From: Colwellia sp. PAMC 21821
Lineage (GTDB): Bacteria; Pseudomonadota; Gammaproteobacteria; Enterobacterales; Alteromonadaceae
Length of the DNA: 64,000 bases
Assembly (NCBI RefSeq): GCF_002077175.1
Contig: NZ_CP014943.1
Span: 2,604,001-2,668,000, forward strand
Reading direction: 5' to 3'
The notes beneath the pieces were generated by a model. The model made no database searches, was not told where the DNA came from, and worked only from the letters and a program-made list of their open reading frames with translations. Each line of letters opens with the position of its first letter. Position 1 is the first letter of the stretch. Position numbers and translations under genes: made by a program. This document shows positions 36,297 to 45,694 of the stretch, one piece after another.

Positions 36297-38615
36297 CTAC
36301 TTTAAATGTTCATTAAAGTAGTTTGTCATCATGGTTTTTAAATGTAGCGTTGTGCCTTCACCTTCGCGAATACCGTGGCTGCGATTTGGGTACGACATAA
36401 AATCAAATTGGCGGTTATGTTTTATTAACTCATTAATTAAACGTTCAGTGCCTTGATAATGCACGTTATCGTCACCTGTACCATGTATAAGCAACAACTT
36501 ACCTTGTAGGTTTTTAGCATGCGTTATGGGTGAGCCTTGTTTATAGCCTTCGGCATAATCAGTTAATAGTCCTGAATAACGTTCTTGGTAGATACTATCG
36601 TAGAGACGTTGATCTGCCACTGGTGCTAACGATATGCCTACTTTATAAAGTTCAGGGTAGCGAAATAGCATATTTAAGGTCATAGAGCCGCCGCCAGAAT
36701 GGCCCCAAATACCGACACGGTCTAGATCAATATACGACCACCGTTCAGCCATTGCTTTTAGCGCGTCAGCTTGATCGCGTGATGACAGAATACCCACGGC
36801 GCCATAAATGGATTTACGCCATTCTCGACCTTTGGGGGTCGGTGTGCCGCGATTATCAATTGAGGCAACAATGAAACCTTGCTCCGTCAACATTTGATCC
36901 CAAAAGTAAGCATTACCACGCCATTTATCTTGCGCTGTTTGTCCAGCGGGCTCGCCGTAAACATAGAAAATAATCGGATATTTCTTACTCGCGTCGAAGT
37001 CAGCAGGGCGCATGATATAGCCGTCAAGCACGACACCATCTTGTGCGGTTACCTGAAAGAACTCATGGTCAGGTTTTGCTAACGTTGCCAATTGCTCATT
37101 GAGTTTTTTGTTGATCATTAACGGATGTTTTTGTTGATGTCCTTCGACTTTAATCAGCTGTTTTTGGCTAGGCTGAGTAAAACTAGAGTGCGTATGAATA
37201 GCCCACTGACCATCTGGCGACATTTGGTAGCCATTTGAGCCTGAATATTGCTCAGGTGTTATACGTTGGTTTGATAACGTACCATCAAGTTTACTGCGAT
37301 ATAAATAGCGTTGAGCGACATTTTCAGGTGACGCTATAAAATAAATCCAACCATTCTTCTCATCAATTGCTTGCAGGTCGGTAATATCAAATTCACCTTG
37401 GGTTAAGTTAACCATGTTAGCGCCATCGCGAGATACTTTGTAGATATGGCGCCAACCACTGCGTTCACTTTTCCAAATAAAATCAGTGCCATTTTCTAGC
37501 CATTTCGCGTCATCGTAAAAATCTAGAAAGTTTTCTTCTTGCTCGGTGAGTATCAGATCGACTTCACCATTATTGATATTCGTTAGATAAAGCTTGTTCG
37601 TATCTTGTTTACGATTAACGTGTTGAATGAGTACTTGTTCAGAATTACCAGACCAGTTCATGCGCGGCACATACATTTCACGTGAATTATGAGGTAGTTT
37701 TGCCCAGGTGGTTTGAGCACTTTTAAGATTAACAATGCCAATTTTAGCTAAAGCATTCTCTTCACCCACTTTTGGATAAGGAAACTTAGTTAAAGTCGGA
37801 TAAAGCTCATCGGTATTGTTGATCATGATGAAGTCTTTACTGCCCGCCGTATCTAATTGCCAATAGGCGATATTTTTGCCATCAGGGCTCCAACGAAAGC
37901 CGTCACGAATAGAAAACTCTTCTTCGTAAACCCAGTCAAATAAACCATTAATAACGCCATTACCCGCATCGTGAGTTAATTGCGTTATTTTGCTATTGGT
38001 AAGTGTTTCTACATAAATATTATTATCAACCACATAAGCAACTTTGTTGCCATCAGGTGAGAATTTAGCAAACATTAAGCTGCTGTTTTTCACCGATTTA
38101 CCGCCTAATTGACTCAGCGTATTCGTTGACAGATTTAATATCCAATAATCACCGCGGCTGTTTGAGCGCCAAACTTTTTTACTGTTGGTATAAATAAGGA
38201 CTTGCGTACGATCGTCTGACCAAATGTAATTATCGATGTCTAATGGCTTTTCTTTGCCAGCAGGGATGAGCTGTTCTGCAAAAATGAGTATTTGACGATT
38301 TAAGGTGTTTGGATCGTAAAAAACGATATCTTTACCCATGCTTTCTGTTTTTTCTGCTGCTTGGGGATCGTCTTGCTTAATTATTTTGGTTTTTTCAGAT
38401 TTTTCAATAGCAGTATAGCCACTGCCATCGGCTAACCAGCGAATTTGTCCAAGCCACTGTGAAGTAAATTCACTCTCTTTATATATACGTTCAACGGTTA
38501 AAGGCACATCGGTTACACTTCTAGTTGTGGCTTGCTCTGAAGTACTCTGGCAAGCGATTAATGACGTGGATAGTACGGTTAATGTGCACCACCGTGATAT
38601 TTTTCTTATAAACAT
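36297..38615 (-). CDS. Dipeptidyl peptidase IV-type S9 lipoprotein
   Basis: Serine protease of 772 residues that releases N-terminal dipeptides, typically X-Pro. A lipobox (STSLIAC) marks it as an envelope lipoprotein. The N-terminal beta-propeller (about 60-490) carries repeated WSPDG-type blades. The C-terminal alpha/beta hydrolase holds the triad: Ser640 in GHSGGGS, Asp715 in GTGDDNVHY and His747 in NRSHG. The length is normal for bacterial DPP IV. AGGA 6 bases before the ATG sets the start. It has its own terminator. Confidence 0.94.
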   Translation of the reverse strand: MFIRKISRWCTLTVLSTSLIACQSTSEQATTRSVTDVPLTVERIYKESEFTSQWLGQIRWLADGSGYTAIEKSEKTKIIKQDDPQAAEKTESMGKDIVFYDPNTLNRQILIFAEQLIPAGKEKPLDIDNYIWSDDRTQVLIYTNSKKVWRSNSRGDYWILNLSTNTLSQLGGKSVKNSSLMFAKFSPDGNKVAYVVDNNIYVETLTNSKITQLTHDAGNGVINGLFDWVYEEEFSIRDGFRWSPDGKNIAYWQLDTAGSKDFIMINNTDELYPTLTKFPYPKVGEENALAKIGIVNLKSAQTTWAKLPHNSREMYVPRMNWSGNSEQVLIQHVNRKQDTNKLYLTNINNGEVDLILTEQEENFLDFYDDAKWLENGTDFIWKSERSGWRHIYKVSRDGANMVNLTQGEFDITDLQAIDEKNGWIYFIASPENVAQRYLYRSKLDGTLSNQRITPEQYSGSNGYQMSPDGQWAIHTHSSFTQPSQKQLIKVEGHQQKHPLMINKKLNEQLATLAKPDHEFFQVTAQDGVVLDGYIMRPADFDASKKYPIIFYVYGEPAGQTAQDKWRGNAYFWDQMLTEQGFIVASIDNRGTPTPKGREWRKSIYGAVGILSSRDQADALKAMAERWSYIDLDRVGIWGHSGGGSMTLNMLFRYPELYKVGISLAPVADQRLYDSIYQERYSGLLTDYAEGYKQGSPITHAKNLQGKLLLIHGTGDDNVHYQGTERLINELIKHNRQFDFMSYPNRSHGIREGEGTTLHLKTMMTNYFNEHLK

Positions 38616-38794
38616 AGATAATCCTAAATTTTTCTATTACTTTAAGTTTTATACCATGGCAAGGCAAACGCATTCATCGCGAGTTTTTGTTAGTTCATCA
38701 TTATTACCCGCTAACTTAAAGGACTTGCTATTATATGTTGAAAAAATCTAACTTGCCCCCACGTTAAGAGCACGCAATTTTTTTGAGGTTCGCT

Positions 38795-39736
38795 ATGCTA
38801 TCAGCATTGAAAATATCTGGATTAAAGAAAACCTATAAAGGTGGTTTTGAAGCACTTAAAGGGATCGATCTTACTGTAAACCAAGGAGACTTCTTTGCTT
38901 TACTCGGCCCTAATGGTGCAGGTAAGTCCACTACCATAGGTATTATCACGTCTTTAGTGAATAAAACTGCCGGTAAAGTTGAAGTTTTTGGCCATGATAT
39001 TGATCAAGAACTTGAAACTGCGAAAAGCTTTATTGGTTTGGTACCACAAGAGTTTAACTTCAATCAATTTGAATCGTTAATGAAAATATTGGTAAACCAA
39101 GCTGGATATTATGGTGTTGAACGAAAAATAGCGGTTCAGCGTGCTGAAAAATATTTAAAGCAATTAAATTTATGGGAAAAGCGCAACGATGCAGCCCGTA
39201 TGCTTTCAGGTGGTATGAAGCGTCGATTAATGATTGCTCGCGCATTAATGCATGAGCCTCAAATGTTGATACTCGACGAACCTACTGCCGGTGTCGATAT
39301 TGAACTTAGACGTTCAATGTGGGAGTTTTTACGTGTGCTAAATAAACAAGGCATCACTATTATACTTACCACGCATTATTTAGAAGAAGCAGAAATGCTT
39401 TGTCGCAACATTGCCATTATAGACTCCGGTATTATCGTTGAAAACACGGATATGAAATCGCTATTAGCTAAATTAGATGTTGAAACTTTTGTTTTCGATT
39501 TAAAGCCGAATAGCGCACCTAGCGAGTTGGCAGAATTAAGTTCTAGAGTTATCGACGGTCACACCTTAGAAGTTGACGTTAGAAAAAGTCAAACCATTAA
39601 TTCAGTGTTTACCGAGCTAAATAAGCAAGGCATTGAAGTGTTGAGTATGCGAAATAAGAGTAATCGACTAGAAGAGCTATTTGTAGGGCTAGTGGGTAGC
39701 GGTCAAGCAGCAAGCAAAAGCGCAAATAAGGAATAA
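38795..39736 (+). CDS. yadG: ABC-2 type transporter ATP-binding protein YadG
   Basis: ATPase of 313 residues. Walker A GPNGAGKST, Q-loop, signature LSGGMKRRLMIARAL, Walker B LILDEPTAGVD and the switch histidine in TTHYLEEAEML are all intact. It pairs with the ABC-2 permease 5 bp downstream (YadH). The substrate of this E. coli pair is not established. ATG 38795 with GAGG upstream is preferred over TTG 38783. E. coli keeps yadGH next to the panBCD locus, as here. Confidence 0.93.
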   Translation: MLSALKISGLKKTYKGGFEALKGIDLTVNQGDFFALLGPNGAGKSTTIGIITSLVNKTAGKVEVFGHDIDQELETAKSFIGLVPQEFNFNQFESLMKILVNQAGYYGVERKIAVQRAEKYLKQLNLWEKRNDAARMLSGGMKRRLMIARALMHEPQMLILDEPTAGVDIELRRSMWEFLRVLNKQGITIILTTHYLEEAEMLCRNIAIIDSGIIVENTDMKSLLAKLDVETFVFDLKPNSAPSELAELSSRVIDGHTLEVDVRKSQTINSVFTELNKQGIEVLSMRNKSNRLEELFVGLVGSGQAASKSANKE

Positions 39737-39741
39737 ATATC

Positions 39742-40515
39742 ATGGCATCATCTAGAAATATCATTGCGCTTAAAAGTATTATGCACAAAGAAATACACCG
39801 TTTTATGCGTATTTGGGTGCAAACATTAGTACCACCAGCTATTACTATTAGCTTGTATTTTGTCATATTTGGTTCATTAATTGGCTCGCGTATTGGACAA
39901 ATGGGTGGCTTTGATTACATGTCATTTATTGTGCCGGGTTTGATCATGATGAGTGTTATTACTAACTCATACTCCAATGTCGCCTCGTCATTCTTCAGTG
40001 CCAAGTGGCAGCGAAATGTTGAAGAAATGCTAGTGGCACCTGTGCCAAATTGGGTGATTGTTGCGGGTTATGTTGGCGGCGGAATGGCACGTGGTATGTT
40101 AGTGGGCGCTATAGTCACAATAGTCTCAATGTTTTTTGTTGATATACAAATACATAATATTTGGGTGATTATTGTCACGGTTGCACTTACTTCAGCTACC
40201 TTTGCTTTAGGCGGATTAATTAACGCTATTTTTGCGGGTAGTTTTGACGACATTTCTATTATCCCAACGTTTATATTAACGCCGCTAACTTATTTAGGTG
40301 GCGTGTTTTATTCTATTAGTTTGTTACCTGATTTTTGGCAAGGTGTCTCACAAATTAACCCGATTGTGTATATGGTTAATGCCTTTAGATATGGCTTTTT
40401 AGGTATATCTGATGTCAGTTTAACCTTGTCATTTGCAGTGTTGGGCGTTTTTATTGTCAGCTTATACACCATTGCTATGGTGTTAATTACTAAAGGTATT
40501 GGTTTAAGAAGCTAA
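39742..40515 (+). CDS. yadH: ABC-2 type transporter permease YadH
   Basis: The membrane half of the YadGH transporter, 257 residues with six helices. ABC-2 family features include the LVPPAITISLYFVIFGSLIG helix, MGGFDYMSFIVPGLIMMSVI and the late segment ILTPLTYLGGVFYSISLLP. AGGA sits before the ATG, 5 bp after yadG, so the two genes are one transcription unit. The following methyltransferase gene begins 43 bp later and may be part of the same unit. Confidence 0.93.
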   Translation: MASSRNIIALKSIMHKEIHRFMRIWVQTLVPPAITISLYFVIFGSLIGSRIGQMGGFDYMSFIVPGLIMMSVITNSYSNVASSFFSAKWQRNVEEMLVAPVPNWVIVAGYVGGGMARGMLVGAIVTIVSMFFVDIQIHNIWVIIVTVALTSATFALGGLINAIFAGSFDDISIIPTFILTPLTYLGGVFYSISLLPDFWQGVSQINPIVYMVNAFRYGFLGISDVSLTLSFAVLGVFIVSLYTIAMVLITKGIGLRS

Positions 40516-40558
40516 TATTCACCCTGCGTTAAATATTGAAATTATAGGTAAGTATGTA

Positions 40559-41248
40559 ATGAACAACACAGAAATAACGGGTGACTCTAAAGCCATTGTA
40601 ACCAATCAACCTGGTATACATGAAAAGCTGGCTGAGATTGTTAATAAACACATTACGCACCCGTCACAAAAGCCGATACAAGCGCATACTCAGCAAGCCT
40701 TTGATGAGATAAATGAGATTGTTCAGGCCTTTTCTGGCGAGATCATTCTCGATTCGTGTTGTGGTGTTGGCCAAAGTACACGTTTATTAGCAAAACAAAA
40801 CCCCGATGCCTTGGTGATAGGCGTCGATAAATCAGCCCATAGAATTAACCGTAATGTTGATGAAGTTGAGCATGATAACGGTGCCGGAAAAGTTGATAAT
40901 TATCACTTAGTACGTGCAGATTTAAATGACTTTTATCGTCTTGTTGTAGCCGCGAACTGGCCGGTAACTAAGCATTATATTTTATATCCAAACCCTTGGC
41001 CGAAAGCTAAACATATACAACGTCGTTGGCATGGTAGTGCGGTTTTTCCTCAAATTATTGCGGTCGGACAAGAAATTATTTTACGCAGCAATTGGCTACT
41101 TTATTTAGAAGAATTCCAATTGGCAGCAGATATTTTAACTTTCAAAGGTGAGATAACAAGGGTGAACGTTACTCAGCCTTTAACTCCTTTTGAAGCCAAG
41201 TTTCATGCTAGTGGTCAGCCATGCTGGCAATTACACATTCTTAAATAA
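40559..41248 (+). CDS. TrmB-like SAM-dependent methyltransferase
   Basis: Methyltransferase of 229 residues resembling tRNA (guanine-N7) methyltransferase TrmB. Motif I is ILDSCCGVGQSTRLLA and the TrmB hallmark is YPNPWPKAKHIQRRWHG. The N-terminus and the rest differ from housekeeping TrmB, which is usually linked to mutY in related bacteria. It therefore looks like a second, divergent paralogue whose substrate (tRNA or other) is unknown. It follows yadGH on the same strand, with a long hairpin behind it. Confidence 0.75.
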   Translation: MNNTEITGDSKAIVTNQPGIHEKLAEIVNKHITHPSQKPIQAHTQQAFDEINEIVQAFSGEIILDSCCGVGQSTRLLAKQNPDALVIGVDKSAHRINRNVDEVEHDNGAGKVDNYHLVRADLNDFYRLVVAANWPVTKHYILYPNPWPKAKHIQRRWHGSAVFPQIIAVGQEIILRSNWLLYLEEFQLAADILTFKGEITRVNVTQPLTPFEAKFHASGQPCWQLHILK

Positions 41249-41267
41249 TACCAGCGTTACACTAATG

Positions 41268-41309
41268 ACAATTATTGGTTAATTTAACAAAAAATTAGCC
41301 AATAATTGT
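41268..41309 (+). terminator. Long hairpin after the TrmB-like gene
   Basis: A 16-bp stem with one wobble (41268-41283 with 41294-41309) and a 10-base loop. It is AT-rich and followed by a T-containing stretch, so it likely ends the yadG-yadH-methyltransferase transcript. Confidence 0.6.
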
Positions 41310-41430
41310 ATTGAAATAATATTGTTTTTAGCGGGTAATTATTTTTTTATATTGTATTTCAAATAGTTAAATATATGGCCTGAATATTGATATTACTTAC
41401 TATATCAACGTGAAATTTAGGATGAATACC

Positions 41431-41529
41431 ATGACTAACAATATAAAAAGAACTGTATTTATGATGGCTTTAAGCAGTTTGGCCATAGTTGAACTTGGAT
41501 TAGTTTATATCGCGACTTTACTGAGTTAG
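41431..41529 (+). CDS. Possible 32-residue single-helix membrane protein
   Basis: ATG 41431 has AGGA 8 bases upstream. The product MTNNIKRTVFMMALSSLAI followed by VELGLVYIATLLS has a charged start and one hydrophobic helix. It looks like a small inner-membrane protein, but there is no recognised family, so only expression data could settle whether it is real. It stands alone in the 465-bp gap before panP. Confidence 0.42.
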   Translation: MTNNIKRTVFMMALSSLAIVELGLVYIATLLS

Positions 41530-41713
41530 CCTGAACCAATACATAGTGCTCGCATTATTTTACTGTAGAAACTTAAAACTAACTTCAGTTTAGGTTAGTT
41601 TTAAAGCACGGTTCATGATGAAAATAACGAGACTTTTGACTGGTTTTTTATTAAAGTGCCGATCTTATATAAATATCAGCTTGCTTAGGGCAAGTCGTTA
41701 ATAGTGAATATGT

Positions 41714-43342
41714 ATGACGGTGAATAAACGCACAGCAAAAGTTTCTGAAGAGTCTTTACATCGTATTTTTACCATTCCTGTTGCACCCAATTCTACACTG
41801 GGTCGCATAGAGAATGAGATATCTCAAAACTTGGCTGGCTTCCTAGGTGCACATATTGCAGCGACAGAACAAGCCTTAAGCGAAATTGAAAAAGATTTTG
41901 CTGACTCGCAGATCCCTGAAACTCCTGCTTTTGTTTCAGATCACATGCACCACTTACTTGATAAGCTTGTGTCACAGTCTGTTCATACCTCCAGTCCAAA
42001 TTTCATTGGTCATATGACCTCCGCATTACCGTACTTTATTTTACCTTTATCAAAGCTGATGATTGGCTTAAATCAAAACTTGGTGAAAATTGAAACGTCG
42101 AAAGCATTTACCCCAATGGAACGGCAAGTGCTTGGTATGATGCATCGTTTAGTTTATCAAGATGAAGAGCCGTTTTATCAACAATGGATGCATAGTGCTA
42201 ATCATTCACTAGGCGCATTTTGCTCAGGCGGCACTGTCGCTAATTTAACGGCACTTTGGGTTGCACGTAACAACTTATTAAAGCCGGACGGTGAATTTAA
42301 AGGAGTAGCGCGAGAGGGCTTGTTTAAGGCACTTAAACATTATAACTATGACGGTTTAGCTATCTTAGTGTCAGCTCGTGGTCATTATTCACTGAAAAAA
42401 TCAGCAGATGTTTTAGGTATAGGGCAAGACAGTGTTATTGCTATTCCAACCGATGAAAATAATAAAATTGATTGCCAACTGCTAGAAGAAAAATGCCAGG
42501 AGTTGGCGCGTGAAAATATTCAAGTTCTCAGTATTGTAGGCGTTGCAGGCACAACAGAAACCGGCAATATAGACCCGCTTGATAAAATGGCTGACATAGC
42601 TCAACGCTATAATGCGCATTTTCATGTTGACGCCGCCTGGGGTGGCGCGACTTTATTATCGAATAAATACCGACCATTATTAAAAGGTATCGAGTTAGCT
42701 GACTCGGTCACTATTGACGCACACAAACAAATGTATGTGCCGATGGGGGCAGGGCTAGTAGTGTTTAAAAACCCGGCCTCTGTTGCTGCGATTGAACATC
42801 ATGCGGAGTATATTTTACGCAAAGGCTCAAAAGATTTAGGGAGCCATACTTTAGAAGGTTCACGTCCTGGTATGGCGATGTTAGTCTATGCAGCTTTGCA
42901 TGTGATCAGTCGTCCCGGCTATGAATTACTGATTAATAGCAGTATTGAAAAAGCTAATTACTTTGCGCAATTAATCGAGCAGCATGCTGATTTCGAATTG
43001 GTTACTAAGCCTGAATTATGTTTATTAACTTATCGCTATAATCCAAGTAGTGTACAAAAATTGCTGGCTAACGCTAGTGATGTTGAACAAGAAAACATTA
43101 ATGTATTGCTGGATAAATTGACAGAATTCGTCCAAAAAAGACAACGTGAAAATGGTAAATCTTTTGTTTCTCGTACCCGTATTGAAGTAAAAAAATACCA
43201 AGGGCGCAAAACTTTAGTCTTTCGTGTTGTTTTAGCCAACCCGTTGACCACCCAAACTATTCTACAAGATGTATTAGCTGAACAGACGTTATTGGCACAA
43301 GAAAGTGAACGCTTTTTACCTTTATTGTTGTCGATGACCTAA
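41714..43342 (+). CDS. panP: PLP-dependent aspartate 1-decarboxylase PanP
   Basis: Forms beta-alanine from aspartate for pantothenate. It is an unrelated replacement of pyruvoyl-dependent PanD, found in marine gammaproteobacteria and Geobacter. The 542-residue group II decarboxylase has FCSGGTVANLTALWVARNNL, HVDAAWGG (D306) and the PLP lysine K338 in DAHKQMYVPMG. It sits next to panC and panB, convergent with them, where E. coli has panD. No panD is seen in the window. It has a terminator shared with panC. Confidence 0.92.
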   Translation: MTVNKRTAKVSEESLHRIFTIPVAPNSTLGRIENEISQNLAGFLGAHIAATEQALSEIEKDFADSQIPETPAFVSDHMHHLLDKLVSQSVHTSSPNFIGHMTSALPYFILPLSKLMIGLNQNLVKIETSKAFTPMERQVLGMMHRLVYQDEEPFYQQWMHSANHSLGAFCSGGTVANLTALWVARNNLLKPDGEFKGVAREGLFKALKHYNYDGLAILVSARGHYSLKKSADVLGIGQDSVIAIPTDENNKIDCQLLEEKCQELARENIQVLSIVGVAGTTETGNIDPLDKMADIAQRYNAHFHVDAAWGGATLLSNKYRPLLKGIELADSVTIDAHKQMYVPMGAGLVVFKNPASVAAIEHHAEYILRKGSKDLGSHTLEGSRPGMAMLVYAALHVISRPGYELLINSSIEKANYFAQLIEQHADFELVTKPELCLLTYRYNPSSVQKLLANASDVEQENINVLLDKLTEFVQKRQRENGKSFVSRTRIEVKKYQGRKTLVFRVVLANPLTTQTILQDVLAEQTLLAQESERFLPLLLSMT

Positions 43343-43363
43343 ACGCTTATTTTCAGGAAAAAA

Positions 43364-43389
43364 AAAGCGACTTACAATGTAGTCGCTTT
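43364..43389. terminator. Terminator between panP and panC
   Basis: A 9-bp stem (AAAGCGACT / AGTCGCTTT) with an 8-base loop, an A run on the left and T-rich sequence on the right. It can serve both convergent genes. Confidence 0.85.
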
Positions 43390-43442
43390 CTTCTCTAAAT
43401 GTGCAATGTAATAGTCATGCACTCATATTCTAGCCAAATGGC

Positions 43443-44291
43443 TTAAGCTAATTTAACTTGTAGATTATCGATTAACCTTGCTTTGCCACAATGTGCAGCT
43501 GCGAGAATAACTAATTCTTTATCGTCTTCACTTGCTGGCTGTAAAGTGCGAGCATTGCAAATATGAATATAATCAGTTCTCATCCCTGCATTATTAATAT
43601 ACTCAGCGGCTTTTCTTGCCAAACCAATAAAGTCATTATTATGTTGAATTTCTTTCGCTAACCATTGAATATTTTGACTTAAAGCTGCAGCGATTTCTTT
43701 TTCTGTTTCACTTAAATAGTTATTACGAGAACTTAACGCTAAGCCAGAGGGCTCTCGAACGGTTTCGACTGGTATTATCTCAATCGGCATAGATAAGTCT
43801 TCAACCATGATTTGAATGACTTGAATTTGTTGGTAGTCCTTTAGGCCAAAACAAGCAATATCGGGTTGGACTAAATTGAACAACTTACAAACAACGGTTG
43901 TCACACCACGAAAGTGCCCAGGACGACTTTCACCACAGTAGCTTTGAGAAACATTAGGCACCTCAACATAGCTTTGGTTATCTAAGCCTTTAGGATAAAT
44001 AATAGCGGGCGTTGGTGTAAATAATAAATCACAACCAGCAGCAAGTAGCTTTTCTTTATCCTCAGGCATTGTGCTTGGATAATTGTCGATATCTTCATTG
44101 GCACCAAATTGCATTGGGTTGACAAAAATACTGGCAACCACTTTATCGGCAAGTAACTTGGCTTTTTCTACAAGGGCAATATGCCCTTTATGTAAGTTGC
44201 CCATGGTTGGCACAAAAGCAATTTTAAGACCTTGCTGTCGCCAGAGATTAATTTCGCCGCGTAAATTCGAAATTTTTTCAATTGTTTGCAT
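43443..44291 (-). CDS. panC: Pantothenate synthetase
   Basis: Joins pantoate and beta-alanine with ATP to make pantothenate. The 282-residue chain has the HIGH-like nucleotide motif in FVPTMGNLHKGHIALVEKA, GCDLLFTPTPAIIYP, CGESRPGHFRGVTTVV and the KMSKS-like SSRNNYLSETE, all family hallmarks. It lies downstream of panB on the same strand (gap about 60 bp) and takes beta-alanine from PanP across the shared terminator. Confidence 0.97.
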   Translation of the reverse strand: MQTIEKISNLRGEINLWRQQGLKIAFVPTMGNLHKGHIALVEKAKLLADKVVASIFVNPMQFGANEDIDNYPSTMPEDKEKLLAAGCDLLFTPTPAIIYPKGLDNQSYVEVPNVSQSYCGESRPGHFRGVTTVVCKLFNLVQPDIACFGLKDYQQIQVIQIMVEDLSMPIEIIPVETVREPSGLALSSRNNYLSETEKEIAAALSQNIQWLAKEIQHNNDFIGLARKAAEYINNAGMRTDYIHICNARTLQPASEDDKELVILAAAHCGKARLIDNLQVKLA

Positions 44292-44350
44292 GGTTATTCT
44301 ACTTTCTACTCGATGTTGAAGACTGTTGTTTAAATGACAATTAGTTTCAG

Positions 44351-45145
44351 CTATTTAAAAATATGTTCAGGGCCAGGAAAGTTACCCTTGCTGACTTCGT
44401 CAATATACAACTCGATTGCTTTTTTTATATCGCCAGTATCGATTAAAAAGTTGCGTGAGAATTTTGGCATGTAACTACAAGAGATACCTAGGGCGTCATG
44501 CATGACTAAAATTTGTCCATCAGTATCTTTGCCTGCGCCAATTCCAATTGTCGGTATCGACACGGTTTCTGTAATAGCTTTACCCAAGCTACTTGGAATA
44601 CACTCAAGTACTAATAACTGTGCGCCTGCAGCTTCTAATGCTTTGGCATGTTCTATCATCTCAAGGGCTTTATCACTCTCTCTACCTTGTACTTTAAAAC
44701 CACCAAATACGTTCACCGACTGTGGTGTTAATCCTAAATGAGCACAAACAGGGATACCACGCTCTACTAGGCCTTTTATCGTTTCTTCTAACCATTCACC
44801 GCCCTCAAGCTTTACTATACTAGCACCTGCTTGCATTAGCTTGGTGGCATTGATATAAGCTTGCTCAGTGGTCGCATAGCTCATAAAAGGCATGTCAGCA
44901 ATAATAAGGGTGTTTTCCACGCCGCGCTTTACACTTTGTGTATGATAAGCCATGTGGTCAATATCAACAGGTAGGGTGTCGTCATGGCCTTGTAAAACCA
45001 TGCCTAGTGAATCACCGATCAATATCGCATGAATACCTGCTTGATCAAATATCTTTGCAAAACTGGCATCATAGGCGGTAATAGTGGTAATTTTTTCACC
45101 TTGTTGTTTCATTTTTATTAAGGTGGCGGTTGTTATTTTAGCCAT
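44351..45145 (-). CDS. panB: 3-methyl-2-oxobutanoate hydroxymethyltransferase
   Basis: Adds a hydroxymethyl group from methylene-tetrahydrofolate to ketoisovalerate, giving ketopantoate. The 264-residue barrel shows [63 protein letters not shown] and the catalytic region [20 protein letters not shown]. Normal length, and panB-panC order is as in E. coli. folK lies just upstream. Confidence 0.97.
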   Translation of the reverse strand: MAKITTATLIKMKQQGEKITTITAYDASFAKIFDQAGIHAILIGDSLGMVLQGHDDTLPVDIDHMAYHTQSVKRGVENTLIIADMPFMSYATTEQAYINATKLMQAGASIVKLEGGEWLEETIKGLVERGIPVCAHLGLTPQSVNVFGGFKVQGRESDKALEMIEHAKALEAAGAQLLVLECIPSSLGKAITETVSIPTIGIGAGKDTDGQILVMHDALGISCSYMPKFSRNFLIDTGDIKKAIELYIDEVSKGNFPGPEHIFK

Positions 45146-45202
45146 ATTATATTCCGTTGGTTATGATGCATCATTAATTTTGCTAATTTTAGAGTTGATA
45201 TT

Positions 45203-45694
45203 CTAACCTAACTTACTGTGAATTTTTAGTCCATTATTATCAATCTGATTAGCCAGTTCTTGAATACTATCACAGTCAGGTAAAACTAAATTGGGTGCGA
45301 TCTCAGCTAACGGAAGTAAAACAAACTCTCGAGACTTCAAGCCATAATGAGGAATTGTTAAACGTTCTGTGTTAATTATTTGCTGATCAAATAAAAGAAT
45401 ATCTAAATCTAGCACCCGAGCGCCCCATCGATTGTCCTTACGCACTCGACCGGCATTGTTTTCAATACTTTGTAGCTGCTCAAGTAATTCTATCGCACTT
45501 AAACTTGTTTCAAGCGCGACTACTGCATTCATGTAATCAGGTTGATCTTGCGGCCCCATAGGGCGGCTGTAATACAAAGAAGACACTAAAGTTACCTTGC
45601 ATTGTTCGAGTTGCTTTAGCTTATCCAACGCAGAGCATATCTGCGCTTGTGGATCAGATAAGTTACTGCCCAAACCAATGTAGGTTAATGACAT
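45203..45694 (-). CDS. folK: 6-hydroxymethyl-7,8-dihydropterin pyrophosphokinase
   Basis: Folate biosynthesis kinase that pyrophosphorylates hydroxymethyldihydropterin. Length 163 residues; motifs GLGSNLSDPQ at the start, YSRPMGPQDQPDYMNAVV, RWGARVLDLDILL and the C-terminal IPHYGLKSREFVLLPLAEIA are typical. Its ATG overlaps the pcnB stop codon by one base (TAATG), so the two are translationally coupled, as in the E. coli order. Confidence 0.96.
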   Translation of the reverse strand: MSLTYIGLGSNLSDPQAQICSALDKLKQLEQCKVTLVSSLYYSRPMGPQDQPDYMNAVVALETSLSAIELLEQLQSIENNAGRVRKDNRWGARVLDLDILLFDQQIINTERLTIPHYGLKSREFVLLPLAEIAPNLVLPDCDSIQELANQIDNNGLKIHSKLG

